This document shows positions 32,911 through 43,014 of a DNA stretch of 64,000 nucleotides, one piece after another. This DNA comes from Saussurea involucrata. Taxonomy: Eukaryota > Streptophyta > Magnoliopsida > Asterales > Asteraceae. The position numbers and the translations under genes were made by a program. Position 1 is the first letter of the stretch, and each line of letters begins with the position of its first letter. Below the pieces are notes generated by a model that was not told the origin of the DNA, made no database searches, and saw nothing but the letters and a program-made list of their open reading frames with translations. The DNA lies in assembly GCA_033807775.1 (NCBI GenBank), contig CM066325.1, positions 22,067,301 through 22,131,300 on the forward strand, written 5' to 3'.

Positions 32911-34296
32911 ATGCTGGCAGGTTACTCTAAACCTAGATCCCGTTTCTCTTCTAGTAAATCTAAATTTTCTAGAAAATCTTCTCAAAATTTCCCCAAGCAC
33001 TCTTCAACTGATAAATCAAATGAGGAATGCTTTAAATGTGGGAAGAAAGGTCACTTTGCCTCTGAATGCAGAAGCAAGCTTTCTGAAAAATCAAAGAACT
33101 CTTTATCCAGTCGTCCCTTTTCAAAATCTAACAGATCTAGACTCGATTCAAATCACTCCTCTTCTCAAAGATCTGGCCAACCTGGTTCCTCTGTGAACTC
33201 TGACCGTGCTGAAAAGTACAAGGCTAAATACAAAAGAGAAAAGGAGAGAAATGAACTTCTTTCCAAAAAGGGAACGGGCCTGCTGGCTGAGTATCATGAC
33301 TTGGTAGATGAACCCACATCTGACAGTGATAAGGACATGGCCAACATTTGTTTCATGGCAAAGATTGATGACATCAATGACTGTGAGGAAACTCCTTCCA
33401 CTCTTGCTCTAGTCTCGACAGGATGCTCTTCCTCATCCACTCAGGTACATCCCTTTCACTCTCTTACTGATGCTGAAAAGGTTGAAGCATTTGACTCTTT
33501 AACTGTTGACTTCCATGATGCTAAAGATGCTAAGAAAAAGGCAAATGCTCAGATAAAATCTCTTTCCTCTCAACTTCAAATCTGTCTTTCTCAACTAAAA
33601 CATTTTGACAAAATCAAAGCTGAGCTTGAAGATCTGAAAACCATAAACTTCACACTTGCTAAAGAGAAAAATAAGTTGTTCAAAAGACTTAAAGAGGTAC
33701 AAGAAACTGTGAAAAAGTGGACTAACTCTTCTAAAAATTTAGAAAAGATTTTTAAAGACCAAATGAACTGTGGTGACAAATCTGGTCTTGGCTTTGGCAA
33801 AATGGACATTGACTCTTCCTCAACTGTTCATGCTTCTACTTCCCTTGTGCCTCCTCCACTCAATGAGTCCTCTGAACACCACTCAAGTGATACTCATTCA
33901 ATGAACTCTGTTGATCTTTCTGAAGCCTTAAAGCTTGGGATGTTCATAAAAGCTAAAGGTGATGCCTCAACTTCTAAAGTTGAAGAAGCCCAAGGCTCTA
34001 ATGACCCTCCTCAACATGTTCATGAGCTGATGAAATCCCTACACATAGATGAAGCCTCTTCTTCTAAACCTAAGCCTTCAAAGATTCTAAAGAGAGAACC
34101 TCAACCTCTTCAAAACAGATTTTCCACTTCTGACAAAGGAAAATCAGTCGTCGAGTTCCATCCCAAAAGAAAAACTCCAAAGAAATATTCTGGTAACTCT
34201 TCCATCTTTCCCATTCCTCGATCCGTGCTTTTGAAAAATTCAGATTCCAAAGAATCCTGTCACTCACCAACCCCATACCTTACAAAGGAATCCTAG
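32911..34296 (+). CDS. Sirevirus gag, zinc-knuckle and coiled-coil part
   Basis: A 461-residue frame carries the CCHC knuckle CFKCGKKGHFASEC, a Ser-rich basic stretch, then a long coiled coil (about residues 190-290, KKKANAQIKSLSSQLQICLS and on). This resembles the C-terminal half of Sirevirus gag. The frame is lost near its end: the native continuation is in another frame at 34290-34544. Confidence 0.85.
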   Translation: MLAGYSKPRSRFSSSKSKFSRKSSQNFPKHSSTDKSNEECFKCGKKGHFASECRSKLSEKSKNSLSSRPFSKSNRSRLDSNHSSSQRSGQPGSSVNSDRAEKYKAKYKREKERNELLSKKGTGLLAEYHDLVDEPTSDSDKDMANICFMAKIDDINDCEETPSTLALVSTGCSSSSTQVHPFHSLTDAEKVEAFDSLTVDFHDAKDAKKKANAQIKSLSSQLQICLSQLKHFDKIKAELEDLKTINFTLAKEKNKLFKRLKEVQETVKKWTNSSKNLEKIFKDQMNCGDKSGLGFGKMDIDSSSTVHASTSLVPPPLNESSEHHSSDTHSMNSVDLSEALKLGMFIKAKGDASTSKVEEAQGSNDPPQHVHELMKSLHIDEASSSKPKPSKILKREPQPLQNRFSTSDKGKSVVEFHPKRKTPKKYSGNSSIFPIPRSVLLKNSDSKESCHSPTPYLTKES

Positions 34297-34544
34297 GAAC
34301 CACACCTCTTGGCTCATCCTCTTCGGCCAAGATCATAAAAATCAATGCGAAAGGTCAAAACAAGGACAGTGGTAATAATGTTAAAAAGGTTTTTATCTAT
34401 AGAAAATGCTATAACTGTGGTGACACTTTTCATATGGCTAAAGATTGTCCTCTTGAGAGAATGGACAGGAACTCATCTAAAGATCTCTCTGTTTCTTCTT
34501 CTCACCCAAAAGGACCCATATCCAAATGGGTACCAAAGAACTAA
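34290..34544 (+). pseudogene. Second gag zinc knuckle, shifted frame
   Basis: In this frame the sequence reads KVFIYRKCYNCGDTFHMAKD with the final Cys following (a CCHC knuckle) and ends ISKWVPKN before a TAA. Sireviruses commonly have a second knuckle and a WVPK-type motif just ahead of protease. The stop at the gag-pol border may be either natural or a defect. Confidence 0.75.
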
Positions 34545-34579
34545 TTCTTCTGTGACTGCATGTTTATGGACATCAACAG

Positions 34580-37500
34580 ATCTGGTATCTGGATAGTGGA
34601 TGTTCACGTCATATGACTGGAAACATATCTCTTCTTGTTAACTTCGTGTCGGCTAAAGGTCCATCTGTTATCTTTGGCGATAATTCTCGTGGCAGCACTA
34701 AAGGCTACGGAACTCTCTCCAATGGTTCTGTCACCTTTAATAAAGTAGCGTACGTTGAAGGCTTGATGCACAACCTCTTGAGCATAAGCCAGCTGTGTGA
34801 TCTCGGTTATAAAGTAATCTTTGAACTATCCATTTGCACGGTGGTTGACAAAGACATGAAAGCTGTACTTTCCGGGTACCGAAAAGAAAATGTCTATGTT
34901 ATAGACATGGGACAGAGTTCATCTTCTGAAACAAACATCTGCTTTGTCTCTGAAAACTCTGCTAAAATCAGTTGGCTCTGGCACAAGCGCCTCTCTCACC
35001 TCAACTTCAAAACCTTGAACTCTCTCTCCTCTAAAGAGCTCGTATCTGGAATGCCAAAGCTGACCTTTGTGAAAGAAAAGCTGTGTGCTGCTTGTGAGAA
35101 GGGAAAGCTCACAAAATCTTCATTCAAGTCCAAGCAATGCTTCTCCATTTCTCAACCTCTTCAGATGCTGCACATGGATCTGTGTGGACCAGTCAGCACT
35201 CCAAGCCTTGGTGGAAGAAGGTACATTCTTGTTATTATTGATGAATTTACACGCTATACTTGGGTATTTTTTCTCAGGTACAAAAGTGATGCTTCTGAAG
35301 AAATCATAAAGTTCATCAAAAGATCTGAAGTGATGAATGAGCAGCTGGTGAGATCTGTGAGAAGTGACAACGACACTGAATTCAAAAACAGTGTGTTGGA
35401 TGACTTCTTCAATGAAAAGGGCATATCTCAGAATTTTTCGGCTGTTCGGACTCCACAACAAAATGGTGTGGTAGAGAGAAAGAACAGGACGCTGTGTGAA
35501 GCTGCCAGATCCATGCTGAGTGAATCTCACCTACCGACCTACTTTTGGGTTGAAGCAATTAATACTGCATGCTTTACCCAGAATAGGTCCATCATTGTAA
35601 AAAGGCATAATAAGACTCCCTATGAAGTCTTTTATGGTAGAAAACCAAACATCAGTTTTCTTCATGTCTTTGGGTGTGTCTGCTACATTTTGAATGACAG
35701 AGAAAACTTGGGGAAGTTTGATCCTAAAGCAGATGAAGGCATCTTCATGGGTTATTCTCTCACCTCCAAAGCATACAGGGTCTACAACCTTCGGAGAAAA
35801 TGTATTGATGAATCAATACATGTCAAGTTTGATGACCTCAAGGTATCATGTCTCTCCTCAGATGACGATGAATTAAATAGTTGGATCACCTCTTGCATTG
35901 GTGATGCTTCTCCTTCTCCACCTAACCCAACTATTCCCATACCTTCTCCTCAAAATCCTACCTCTCAAGATAATAATCCTTCCTCATCCTCACACCCTTC
36001 TTCAAACCAAGAAGAAAATCCTCTGCCGATCCAAACGTCCCAAAACCAAAATTCTCTTCAAAACACCACTCTCTCTCGTCCCTCAAATATTCCTTCTTCA
36101 TCAAATCCACCCCATACTTCTTCATTCAATCCCCCTGAAGATCTACCCTCCACCTCTCATCCACAACCTTCCTATCCCCCAGCCTTGCCTCCTGCTATAA
36201 AATGGACCAAGGATCATCCAATCGATCAAATAATTGGTGATCAACAGGCTGGTGTCCAAACCAGAAGAGGAGTAGGCAATATCTGTCTCTATGTAAACTT
36301 TTTGTCTCTTATAGAGCCAAAGAAGGTTGAAGAAGCTCTAGCTGATCCATGTTGGATCACTGCCATGCAAGAAGAACTCTCTCAGTTTGAAAGGAACAAG
36401 GTCTGGAGATTGGTTCCTCGTCCTTCCAGAAAAACAATTATCGGAACCAAGTGGATCTTCAGAAACAAGATGGATGAAGAAGGCACTGTCATCAGAAATA
36501 AAGCCAGGCTGGCTGCTCAAGGGTACAGGCAAGAAGAAGGAATTGACTATGATGAAACATTTGCTCCAGTTGCTAGACTTGAAGCAATCAGAATCTTCCT
36601 TGCTCATGCTGCATACAAGAACTTTAGAGTCTTCCAGATGGATGTCAAGAGTGCCTTCCTAAATGGAGAGCTTGCTAAAGAAGTCTATGTGAAACAACCT
36701 CCTGGATTTGAAGATCCCTCTCATCCTGACTATGTGTACAGATTGGATAAGGCTCTCTATGGCCTTAAACAAGCTCCTCGTGCCTGGTATGACACTCTAG
36801 CTGACTTTCTTTTGAAGAACAAGTATATTCGAGGCAAGGTTGACAACACTCTTTTCATCAAGCAAAAATCAGGTAATCTTATTCTTGTTCAAGTGTATGT
36901 GGATGACATCATTTTTGGTGCCACCAATGAATCACTGTGTGATGAGTTTGCCTCTCTCATGATGAGCCAATATGAGATGAGCATGATGGGGGAGCTAACA
37001 TTTTTCTTGGGTCTCCAAGTAAAACAATCTTCTGAAGGTATCTTTATAAACCAAAGCAAATACATTCGTGATCTTTTGAAAAAGTTTCAATTTGATACAT
37101 GCTCTCCCATGAAAACTCCTATGGCACCACCTCTAAAACTTGATGCTGATACAAATGGAGAATCTGTTGATATAACCAAGTTTAGAGGTATGATTGGGTC
37201 ACTTCTTTATCTTACTGCTAGTAGACCTGATATTATGTTTGCTACTTGTCTGTGTGCGCGTTACCAAGCCAATCCTAAGAAATCTCATATGGATGCGGTT
37301 AAACGCATCTTTCGGTATCTGAAAGGTACCATGAATCTGGGTCTTTGGTATCCCAAAGACTCAGGTTTTGATCTAATGGGTTATTCAGATTCTGACTTTG
37401 CAGGATCAAAGATGGATAGAAAGAGCACTACTGGAAGCTGCCAACTCCTTGGTGGTAAACTTGTTAGTTGGTCTAGCAAGAAGCAGCACTCAGTCTCCAC

Positions 37501-37843
37501 CTCCACGGCTGAAGCTGAATATGTTGCGGCTGGTAGCTGTTGTGCTCAAATACTGTGGATGAAGAATCAACTGAGGGACTACAATCAGATCTATTCTCAA
37601 GTCCCAATCCTGTGTGACAACTCCAGTGCAATTTCCATTGCAAACAATCATGTGCTTCACTCCAGATCCAAGCACATTGATATTCGGTATCACTTCATAA
37701 GAGATCACATCTCTAAAGGTGATATTGAACTGCATTTCATCCCCACCGATCTTCAACTGGCGGATCTCTTCACAAAGCCTCTTGAAGAACCTCGGTTCAA
37801 GTTTCTCTTAGGAAAACTTGGTATGTTAAATTTAGATATATAG
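34580..37843 (+). CDS. Sirevirus pol: protease, integrase, reverse transcriptase, RNase H
   Basis: A frame of about 1085 codons starts with the protease motif WYLDSGCSRHMTG; an internal ATG at 34613 gives 1076 residues. Counting from that Met: integrase zinc motif HKRLSHLN...CAACEKG (about 124-162), core Asp in MDLCGP (about 189), Asp in RSDNDTEF (about 251) and Glu in VVERKNR (about 287), RT with QMDVKSAFLNGEL and catalytic YVDD (about 762), and RNase H starting GYSDSDFAG (about 924) through LADLFTKPLEEPRF. The usual Gly after RSDN is Asp here. The frame is complete and ends just before an A-rich spacer. Confidence 0.95.
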   Translation: MWYLDSGCSRHMTGNISLLVNFVSAKGPSVIFGDNSRGSTKGYGTLSNGSVTFNKVAYVEGLMHNLLSISQLCDLGYKVIFELSICTVVDKDMKAVLSGYRKENVYVIDMGQSSSSETNICFVSENSAKISWLWHKRLSHLNFKTLNSLSSKELVSGMPKLTFVKEKLCAACEKGKLTKSSFKSKQCFSISQPLQMLHMDLCGPVSTPSLGGRRYILVIIDEFTRYTWVFFLRYKSDASEEIIKFIKRSEVMNEQLVRSVRSDNDTEFKNSVLDDFFNEKGISQNFSAVRTPQQNGVVERKNRTLCEAARSMLSESHLPTYFWVEAINTACFTQNRSIIVKRHNKTPYEVFYGRKPNISFLHVFGCVCYILNDRENLGKFDPKADEGIFMGYSLTSKAYRVYNLRRKCIDESIHVKFDDLKVSCLSSDDDELNSWITSCIGDASPSPPNPTIPIPSPQNPTSQDNNPSSSSHPSSNQEENPLPIQTSQNQNSLQNTTLSRPSNIPSSSNPPHTSSFNPPEDLPSTSHPQPSYPPALPPAIKWTKDHPIDQIIGDQQAGVQTRRGVGNICLYVNFLSLIEPKKVEEALADPCWITAMQEELSQFERNKVWRLVPRPSRKTIIGTKWIFRNKMDEEGTVIRNKARLAAQGYRQEEGIDYDETFAPVARLEAIRIFLAHAAYKNFRVFQMDVKSAFLNGELAKEVYVKQPPGFEDPSHPDYVYRLDKALYGLKQAPRAWYDTLADFLLKNKYIRGKVDNTLFIKQKSGNLILVQVYVDDIIFGATNESLCDEFASLMMSQYEMSMMGELTFFLGLQVKQSSEGIFINQSKYIRDLLKKFQFDTCSPMKTPMAPPLKLDADTNGESVDITKFRGMIGSLLYLTASRPDIMFATCLCARYQANPKKSHMDAVKRIFRYLKGTMNLGLWYPKDSGFDLMGYSDSDFAGSKMDRKSTTGSCQLLGGKLVSWSSKKQHSVSTSTAEAEYVAAGSCCAQILWMKNQLRDYNQIYSQVPILCDNSSAISIANNHVLHSRSKHIDIRYHFIRDHISKGDIELHFIPTDLQLADLFTKPLEEPRFKFLLGKLGMLNLDI

Positions 37844-38395
37844 TTTGGTTAAAAAAAATCAAAAAAAATCAAAAAAAAAATTCAAAAAAAAATAAAAAAT
37901 AAATAAATAAATAAATATATATATATATATATATAATAAAAAAATTTTATCAGTTTGACTTCTCAAGTACTGATATTCTATCAGTTACAAGAAAAGTCAA
38001 CCTCCTTTCTCCTCTAACTCTCATTTTCTATTTTTTTTACCAACTTTCTCTCACCCAACAAACACAATTTTTTTTACCCTTCTCAATCCATGTCAACTCA
38101 ATCCTCACCATCCATTTTCTTACCAATCTACATTTACTTTCCATCCTAACCCTTCTTTCTCAATCCATCAAACACTTTTTACCTTCACACAAACACAACC
38201 TATTCTCCCTAAATCCTTACAAACCTACCCTACTTATCCTTTATCCTATATACTTCTAGCCACACAACCTTTCTAACCACATCTCACAAAAATCCCACAC
38301 CACCATCAAGCCATTTTACCGAACACACAAGACCTCTCGGCACTCTCTCACTCCCCATTGTTTCCAAACCCCTTGCCGCCCACCCCCCTTGCCGA

Positions 38396-38522
38396 ACCCC
38401 CCCCCCCCCCTTCCCGCTACCCCCTTCCCGAACCCCCCCCCCCCCTTCCCGAACCCCCCCCCCTTCCCGAACCCCCCCCCCCCCCCCGCCGCTATCCCCT
38501 TCCCGAACCCCCCCCCCCCTTT
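38396..38522 (+). repeat. Poly-C array upstream of the extra ORF
   Basis: Runs of 7 to 17 C alternate with CCTTCCCGAA/CCGCTA spacers, in a unit of roughly 18-33 bases. The minus strand has matching long G runs. It lies in the spacer between pol and the 911-residue frame and could form G-quadruplex or i-motif structures. Exact run lengths may be affected by sequencing error. Confidence 0.9.
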
Positions 38523-38757
38523 GCCGAACTTCCCTATACCCTTAACACCATTTTTTTCCAATTTCTCTTACACCCTCTCTCCTATTTTTTTTCTACTCCC
38601 CATACCTTTCTCACAAATACCTAAACACTCAACCTTTCCTACTTTTCCTTCCATCTTATTACCCATCATACCTTTCCTTACCTTTACCCTCTCTTACTTC
38701 CTATAAATACACCTCCTTCCTTCTCATTTCTTCAAATCTCCACTTCAACTTTCTCTC

Positions 38758-41493
38758 ATGTCTGCCTCTTCTCCCAATCCTAACCCCAAATCTTCAAAAT
38801 TCATCATTCCCACATGCTATGAAGATCTTGTCTTCAAGACTTGCAATCATATTGCAAGATTTGAAAATGATCCAGACTATCTCGATCACTTACCCATTTC
38901 TCACTTTCTACAACAAACCCCTCTACTTTATGCCTTCTCCAAATCTCTCAAAATGAGCAAAAAGCTACTTGGCAACTTTTGGCTAACTTGCTCTGTGCAT
39001 GATGGTGAACCCAAAACCATTTCCGCGTGCATTCTTTCGGACACCGGTGATCATGATCTTACCTTTGATGTGGAAGATGTCCGTGCCGCTCTTCATCTTG
39101 ACAGTTACGATTCGTATGCACCTTTTCCGCTTGACAACGAACATGAAGATGTGGTACAGGCCATGAACTACACCGTCGATGCAAAGTACAAAAGCCCTGG
39201 CACTTTCCTGCGCAAATACATGGGTGGGGTATGGAATTTCTTCTTCACTCATATTATTTTCTGCTTAAGTCGCAAAACTGGAGGTCATGATCAATCCCCC
39301 TCCTATATCACCAATCTTGCTCATGCCATTATGTTTCAAAGAAAAATAGATTTTGCACGCTATTTTTTTGATGAAATTGTTGAAGTTGTGACTCCTCCAA
39401 AAAGGCCACATGTTGCCTACCCCAGGTTCCTCTCCATCATCATTGAACATAAATTGGGTAAATTACTTGATATTGATCGCAAGTCGGCAAACCCAAAGTT
39501 CACCTATGATTTTCTTGCACCTACCATCACGAAGGCAATTCTTCAACGTCCACCAAAGGCAACTGACAATGGTCTTCTTCCAGGTATGATTTCTATCCTT
39601 AACTCTCCCAATCTACAATGGGGGGATAATCCGGACACTCCCCCTTCTCAAATGTCCGCAAATCCCTCCAATGTCGTGGACCCTCCTCCCTCTTCCCGAG
39701 TGATACCGGCGAGCACTTCAAAACAATCTAAGGCTTCCGGTACCTCCGCACTCTCTTCCATGACTTTGCCGCCGACCAAACCTTCGGCGGCTTCCCCAGT
39801 CATAAAACCCTCTTCAAAGCGGAGGCACTCCAAATCCCCTCCTGAGTCTTCCCTGAAAAGACTTAGGACATCCTTAAGGGCCAAACCACACCGTCCAGCT
39901 ACCGATTCTCGAAAATCGGGAACTGTTGAAATTGTCCCTACCGGGCCCAGGGAACCTGCTAACCTCTTAGCTAGCTCCTCCGTCTCCTCCCAACAGGTTG
40001 CGGTTGAAAATTTGGGGACCCACACTGCTCCTTCTTCTACCAACTTCTTGGTGGTTGAAGATGACTTGGGTCTCTCTCCAGCTCAAGGTACTGCTTTCTC
40101 ACTGCACGGCCTATCACCCGATCGCTCTGCGATCGATGTTTCTGCACGACCCCCTACGGGTCCTACATGTTTACTTGACTTTCTTGTTGAAGAGTCTCCA
40201 GGTGATCCTCCTTCTCACTCAGCAACTGCCACCGAAGAAGTTAAGTTTTCTTCTTCCAAAGACAACTCAATTGAGCATTCAAGCTCTAATGTTGCTGGTT
40301 CATCCACCACTCTACCACTTTCTGGGGATCCTACAGACGATCCTATCCTTAATATGCTGGTGGTGTCATCCTCTCCTTCATCTTCAAGGTCTTCGTCTCC
40401 TCGTTGTCCTCCACTTATTGGAGCCTCAACCACCAGATATGTAGCACGCCAACTTGACTCCATCCAGGATTCCATCTCAAGCTTACAATCTCAGGTTCAG
40501 TCTCTCCTAGCCTCAAATGCCAGTCTCACTCTATCCATGACTGCCATGCAAGCTGCCTCAGATGCTCGTGACCAAGATGTTCATAGGCTCCAATCTGAAC
40601 TTCAAAGCCAAAAGGACATCAACTCTCAGCTTCTCAGTTCTCTTACATCTCTTCATCACAAGATGGATGCTCTTCCTGAAGATCAGGCTCGCACACTCAC
40701 CACCTTTACTGGATGGGTGAAACGTTATTACATGTCTGTCGCTGAGGGGGAGAAAAGCTCAGACAAATTTACCAGCGACCGACCGGGTTCCTCTGTAACA
40801 CCTGATCCTTCTGACCCATCCAAATCGTCACAACCAGATCCACCAACTCAGGGGGAGCAAACCATTGAAAATGCAGGTACACCAGTTGAGGGGGAGCAAT
40901 CTGAGTTCTCCAAAAAGTTTGCATGGTGCAAGAAAAGGTTACTTGGAATGACCAGTATCTCTAAAATTGTTAAAGCCAAACTAGCTACTCACAAAGAATC
41001 ACATGATGTCTATGTGATACTTACTCGGGCTGACAACTCCATCACACCGGTAAGATTTCATGACCTTGATTCTTATGGTATGTTAGAATGGTACGAAATT
41101 GTTGAATGTCTTAAAGATTCAAAAAGTCCGAACCTAGTTGATGTAAAAATATATATCAGCGGACTTCTTGACAATCTAAAGAAGATAAGGAAAGAATTCC
41201 ACCAAACCATCTTTCAAGATCTTGCTGCTATAGGAATTCTTCCTGATATCAAGAACCTGAACCTAACGCCTCCCTCAGTCCCCACCAGAAAATCTCCTTC
41301 TGTGTTATACAGACCGTATCGGGGCATTTTCTTCAACAATGCCCAAGGCACACAACAATTCTTCCGATATGAGGAGATATCTATGGCTGACTCTATCTTC
41401 CTTGAAGCCATCCTTATCATTACCCCTGACACAACTGCAATCCCTCCACTACAACATGCCATCCTAGCTGAACTACAGAAAAGGATGAATTAA
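38758..41493 (+). CDS. Sirevirus third ORF (envelope-like position), 911 residues
   Basis: An uninterrupted frame starts MSASSPNPNPKSSKFIIPTC. It has a globular N-terminal third (about residues 1-280, including FLQQTPLLYAFSKSLKMSKK and HIIFCLSRKTGG), a Ser/Pro-rich middle (about 290-560), a coiled coil (about 565-650, DSIQDSISSLQSQVQSLLAS) and a C-terminal globular part ending AILAELQKRMN. It fills the place of the envelope-like frame of Sireviruses, but no signal peptide, clear membrane span or furin-type site is visible. An envelope role is therefore not supported by the sequence itself. It is followed by the polypurine tract and the 3' LTR. Confidence 0.85.
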   Translation: MSASSPNPNPKSSKFIIPTCYEDLVFKTCNHIARFENDPDYLDHLPISHFLQQTPLLYAFSKSLKMSKKLLGNFWLTCSVHDGEPKTISACILSDTGDHDLTFDVEDVRAALHLDSYDSYAPFPLDNEHEDVVQAMNYTVDAKYKSPGTFLRKYMGGVWNFFFTHIIFCLSRKTGGHDQSPSYITNLAHAIMFQRKIDFARYFFDEIVEVVTPPKRPHVAYPRFLSIIIEHKLGKLLDIDRKSANPKFTYDFLAPTITKAILQRPPKATDNGLLPGMISILNSPNLQWGDNPDTPPSQMSANPSNVVDPPPSSRVIPASTSKQSKASGTSALSSMTLPPTKPSAASPVIKPSSKRRHSKSPPESSLKRLRTSLRAKPHRPATDSRKSGTVEIVPTGPREPANLLASSSVSSQQVAVENLGTHTAPSSTNFLVVEDDLGLSPAQGTAFSLHGLSPDRSAIDVSARPPTGPTCLLDFLVEESPGDPPSHSATATEEVKFSSSKDNSIEHSSSNVAGSSTTLPLSGDPTDDPILNMLVVSSSPSSSRSSSPRCPPLIGASTTRYVARQLDSIQDSISSLQSQVQSLLASNASLTLSMTAMQAASDARDQDVHRLQSELQSQKDINSQLLSSLTSLHHKMDALPEDQARTLTTFTGWVKRYYMSVAEGEKSSDKFTSDRPGSSVTPDPSDPSKSSQPDPPTQGEQTIENAGTPVEGEQSEFSKKFAWCKKRLLGMTSISKIVKAKLATHKESHDVYVILTRADNSITPVRFHDLDSYGMLEWYEIVECLKDSKSPNLVDVKIYISGLLDNLKKIRKEFHQTIFQDLAAIGILPDIKNLNLTPPSVPTRKSPSVLYRPYRGIFFNNAQGTQQFFRYEEISMADSIFLEAILIITPDTTAIPPLQHAILAELQKRMN

Positions 41494-41756
41494 TCATCTT
41501 TATATGCTTTTGATATGTACTTGTAAACTTAAGATTATTGCTCTTTCAAGTTTTCAATACAAGTACATTTTTGTTAATAGTTTGTACAGTATACTTTACC
41601 ATTTTTTTTACTTGTAAATGTCGGATACAATAAATAAATTATAAAAAAAAATCCAAAAAGAATGGACTATGTGAAAAGAACCCAAAAGAGTAAACAAGGA
41701 TCAAAAATGAATTATTCAATGTTTACTTCTCAGATTCTAAGTATGGATGTCATCCT

Positions 41757-41771
41757 CAAATAGGGGGAGAT
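41757..41771 (+). other. Polypurine tract of the Sirevirus element
   Basis: AAATAGGGGGAGATT stands directly before the 3' LTR start TGTTGG. Confidence 0.85.
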
Positions 41772-42810
41772 TGTTGGGTCACTTAGATTTGAAGATGACC
41801 TCAGTCTCTCATTTTCACAGTCCATACTTAGAATAATTTTTAGGTTCTTTACAAGCAGTTTAATTGTATAAAAATGTTCGGTAAAGTCGAAGATCAACCG
41901 AAGAAACAAAGTAGAAGTATATCTTCAAAGCGGATTGAAGATAGACTTCTCAACCAAAGATTAAGCTGCTACTTGAAGACTTTTCCTAAAGTCTTAGCCA
42001 GGTCACTTGAAGATTTTGAAGAAGATGAAATGTGAGGCAAGATTTTGAAGAAGCAAAATTTTGAAGAAGATGAAATGTCAGGCAAGATTTTGAAGAAGCA
42101 AAATTTTGAAGAAGATAACATGTATCCTTGAAGACCATATCTTCGGCAAGATCTTTGAAGAAGATAACATGTTAGGCAAATTCCTTGAAGACATGTTAGG
42201 AACATCTTCGGCAAAGAAGTCTTCGGCAAAGAAATTTTAGCAGGTATATTAACTTTATCTGCAGAATATATTCAGGATATCTTGCATTGACAGAGACATC
42301 ATCCTAAGATCAGAAAAAGGTTCTTTGGACTTCTTATCTTCTTCAAGAAACATCAGCTTCAACAAGCAGGTCAACGCTTGAAGACAAAAGTGAAAAGACA
42401 AAATCACTTTTCAGAAGACTGCTTCCGTTCTGCCTTCCAAGCCCTCCTTGACAAGTGTCCATTGCATTTATTGCATGAGGCACTATAAAAGGAGATCATC
42501 TTCATCCTTGCAACTCACCAGTTTTCAAACTCTCTCAAGCTTTCAAGTGCTGGCGCATTACTCTCTCTCAGAAGTTCATTTGTTTTCTAAGTGTTTTACA
42601 ACTGTTCTTATTCTCTGTGTGACTTTGTGTTAGATTGTTTAAGCAGATTTTATCTGTTTTTGTTCCGCAACAATCTTTAAATTTTCTATGTGTAATTCTT
42701 GATTTTAAATCAATAAAGAATTAATTAAGTGAAAAAATTTTGTGTATTGTATTCAACCCCCCCTTCTACAATACTTGTTTACCATTGCTATTCCATAGCT
42801 GGGACCAACA
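41772..42810 (+). repeat. 3' LTR of the Sirevirus element
   Basis: It is nearly identical to the 5' LTR. It carries one extra 15-bp tandem unit (AGTCTTCGGCAAAGA, near 42217-42231) and a T-to-C difference in CAGTCCATAC. Confidence 0.97.
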
Positions 42811-42867
42811 CACCCATTCACCATCAAAACAGAAATATAGCTTAGCTTTTGCAACAGATGAACTCAT
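42811..42867 (-). pseudogene. MULE transposase, first codons beyond the insertion
   Basis: On the minus strand an ATG at 42865-42867 opens MSSSVAKAKLYFCFDGEWV, which runs straight into QDNNEWNFAYK at 30853 when the Sirevirus element and one CACCC copy are removed. The joined coding length is 57 + 1149 + 1254 = 2460 nt, exactly 820 codons with the stop. The promoter would lie in the right terminal repeat. Confidence 0.9.
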
Positions 42868-43014
42868 TTTTTCAGTAGTATCTCAAACACAAAATATTGC
42901 AGAGAGAAATATTGCAACAATGAAATCGTTGTGTGAGAATTATGGCTTGAATTTTACGTCTATTTATGAATGAAACAACCAACATATCAGAAAACCAATC
43001 TCTCATTTCATCCA

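Larger units (their letters stand above)
30859..42810 (+). mobile_element. Sirevirus-type Ty1-copia retrotransposon
   Basis: The 11,952-bp element has nearly identical LTRs (1024 and 1039 bp), a tRNA-Met primer site, a polypurine tract and a CACCC duplication. The order is gag with two zinc knuckles, protease, integrase, RT and RNase H, which is copia. It also has a long extra open frame between pol and the 3' LTR, the mark of Sireviruses. The visible LTR differences are one 15-bp tandem duplication and at least one base change, so the insertion is recent. The gag region is split by stops and frame changes, while pol and the extra frame are open. Confidence 0.95.

Noticed and set aside
36338..36607. 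89-residue frame antisense to the Sirevirus RT
   Set aside because: It is a shadow of the real pol frame, as are other frames over 34580-37843 and 38758-41493.
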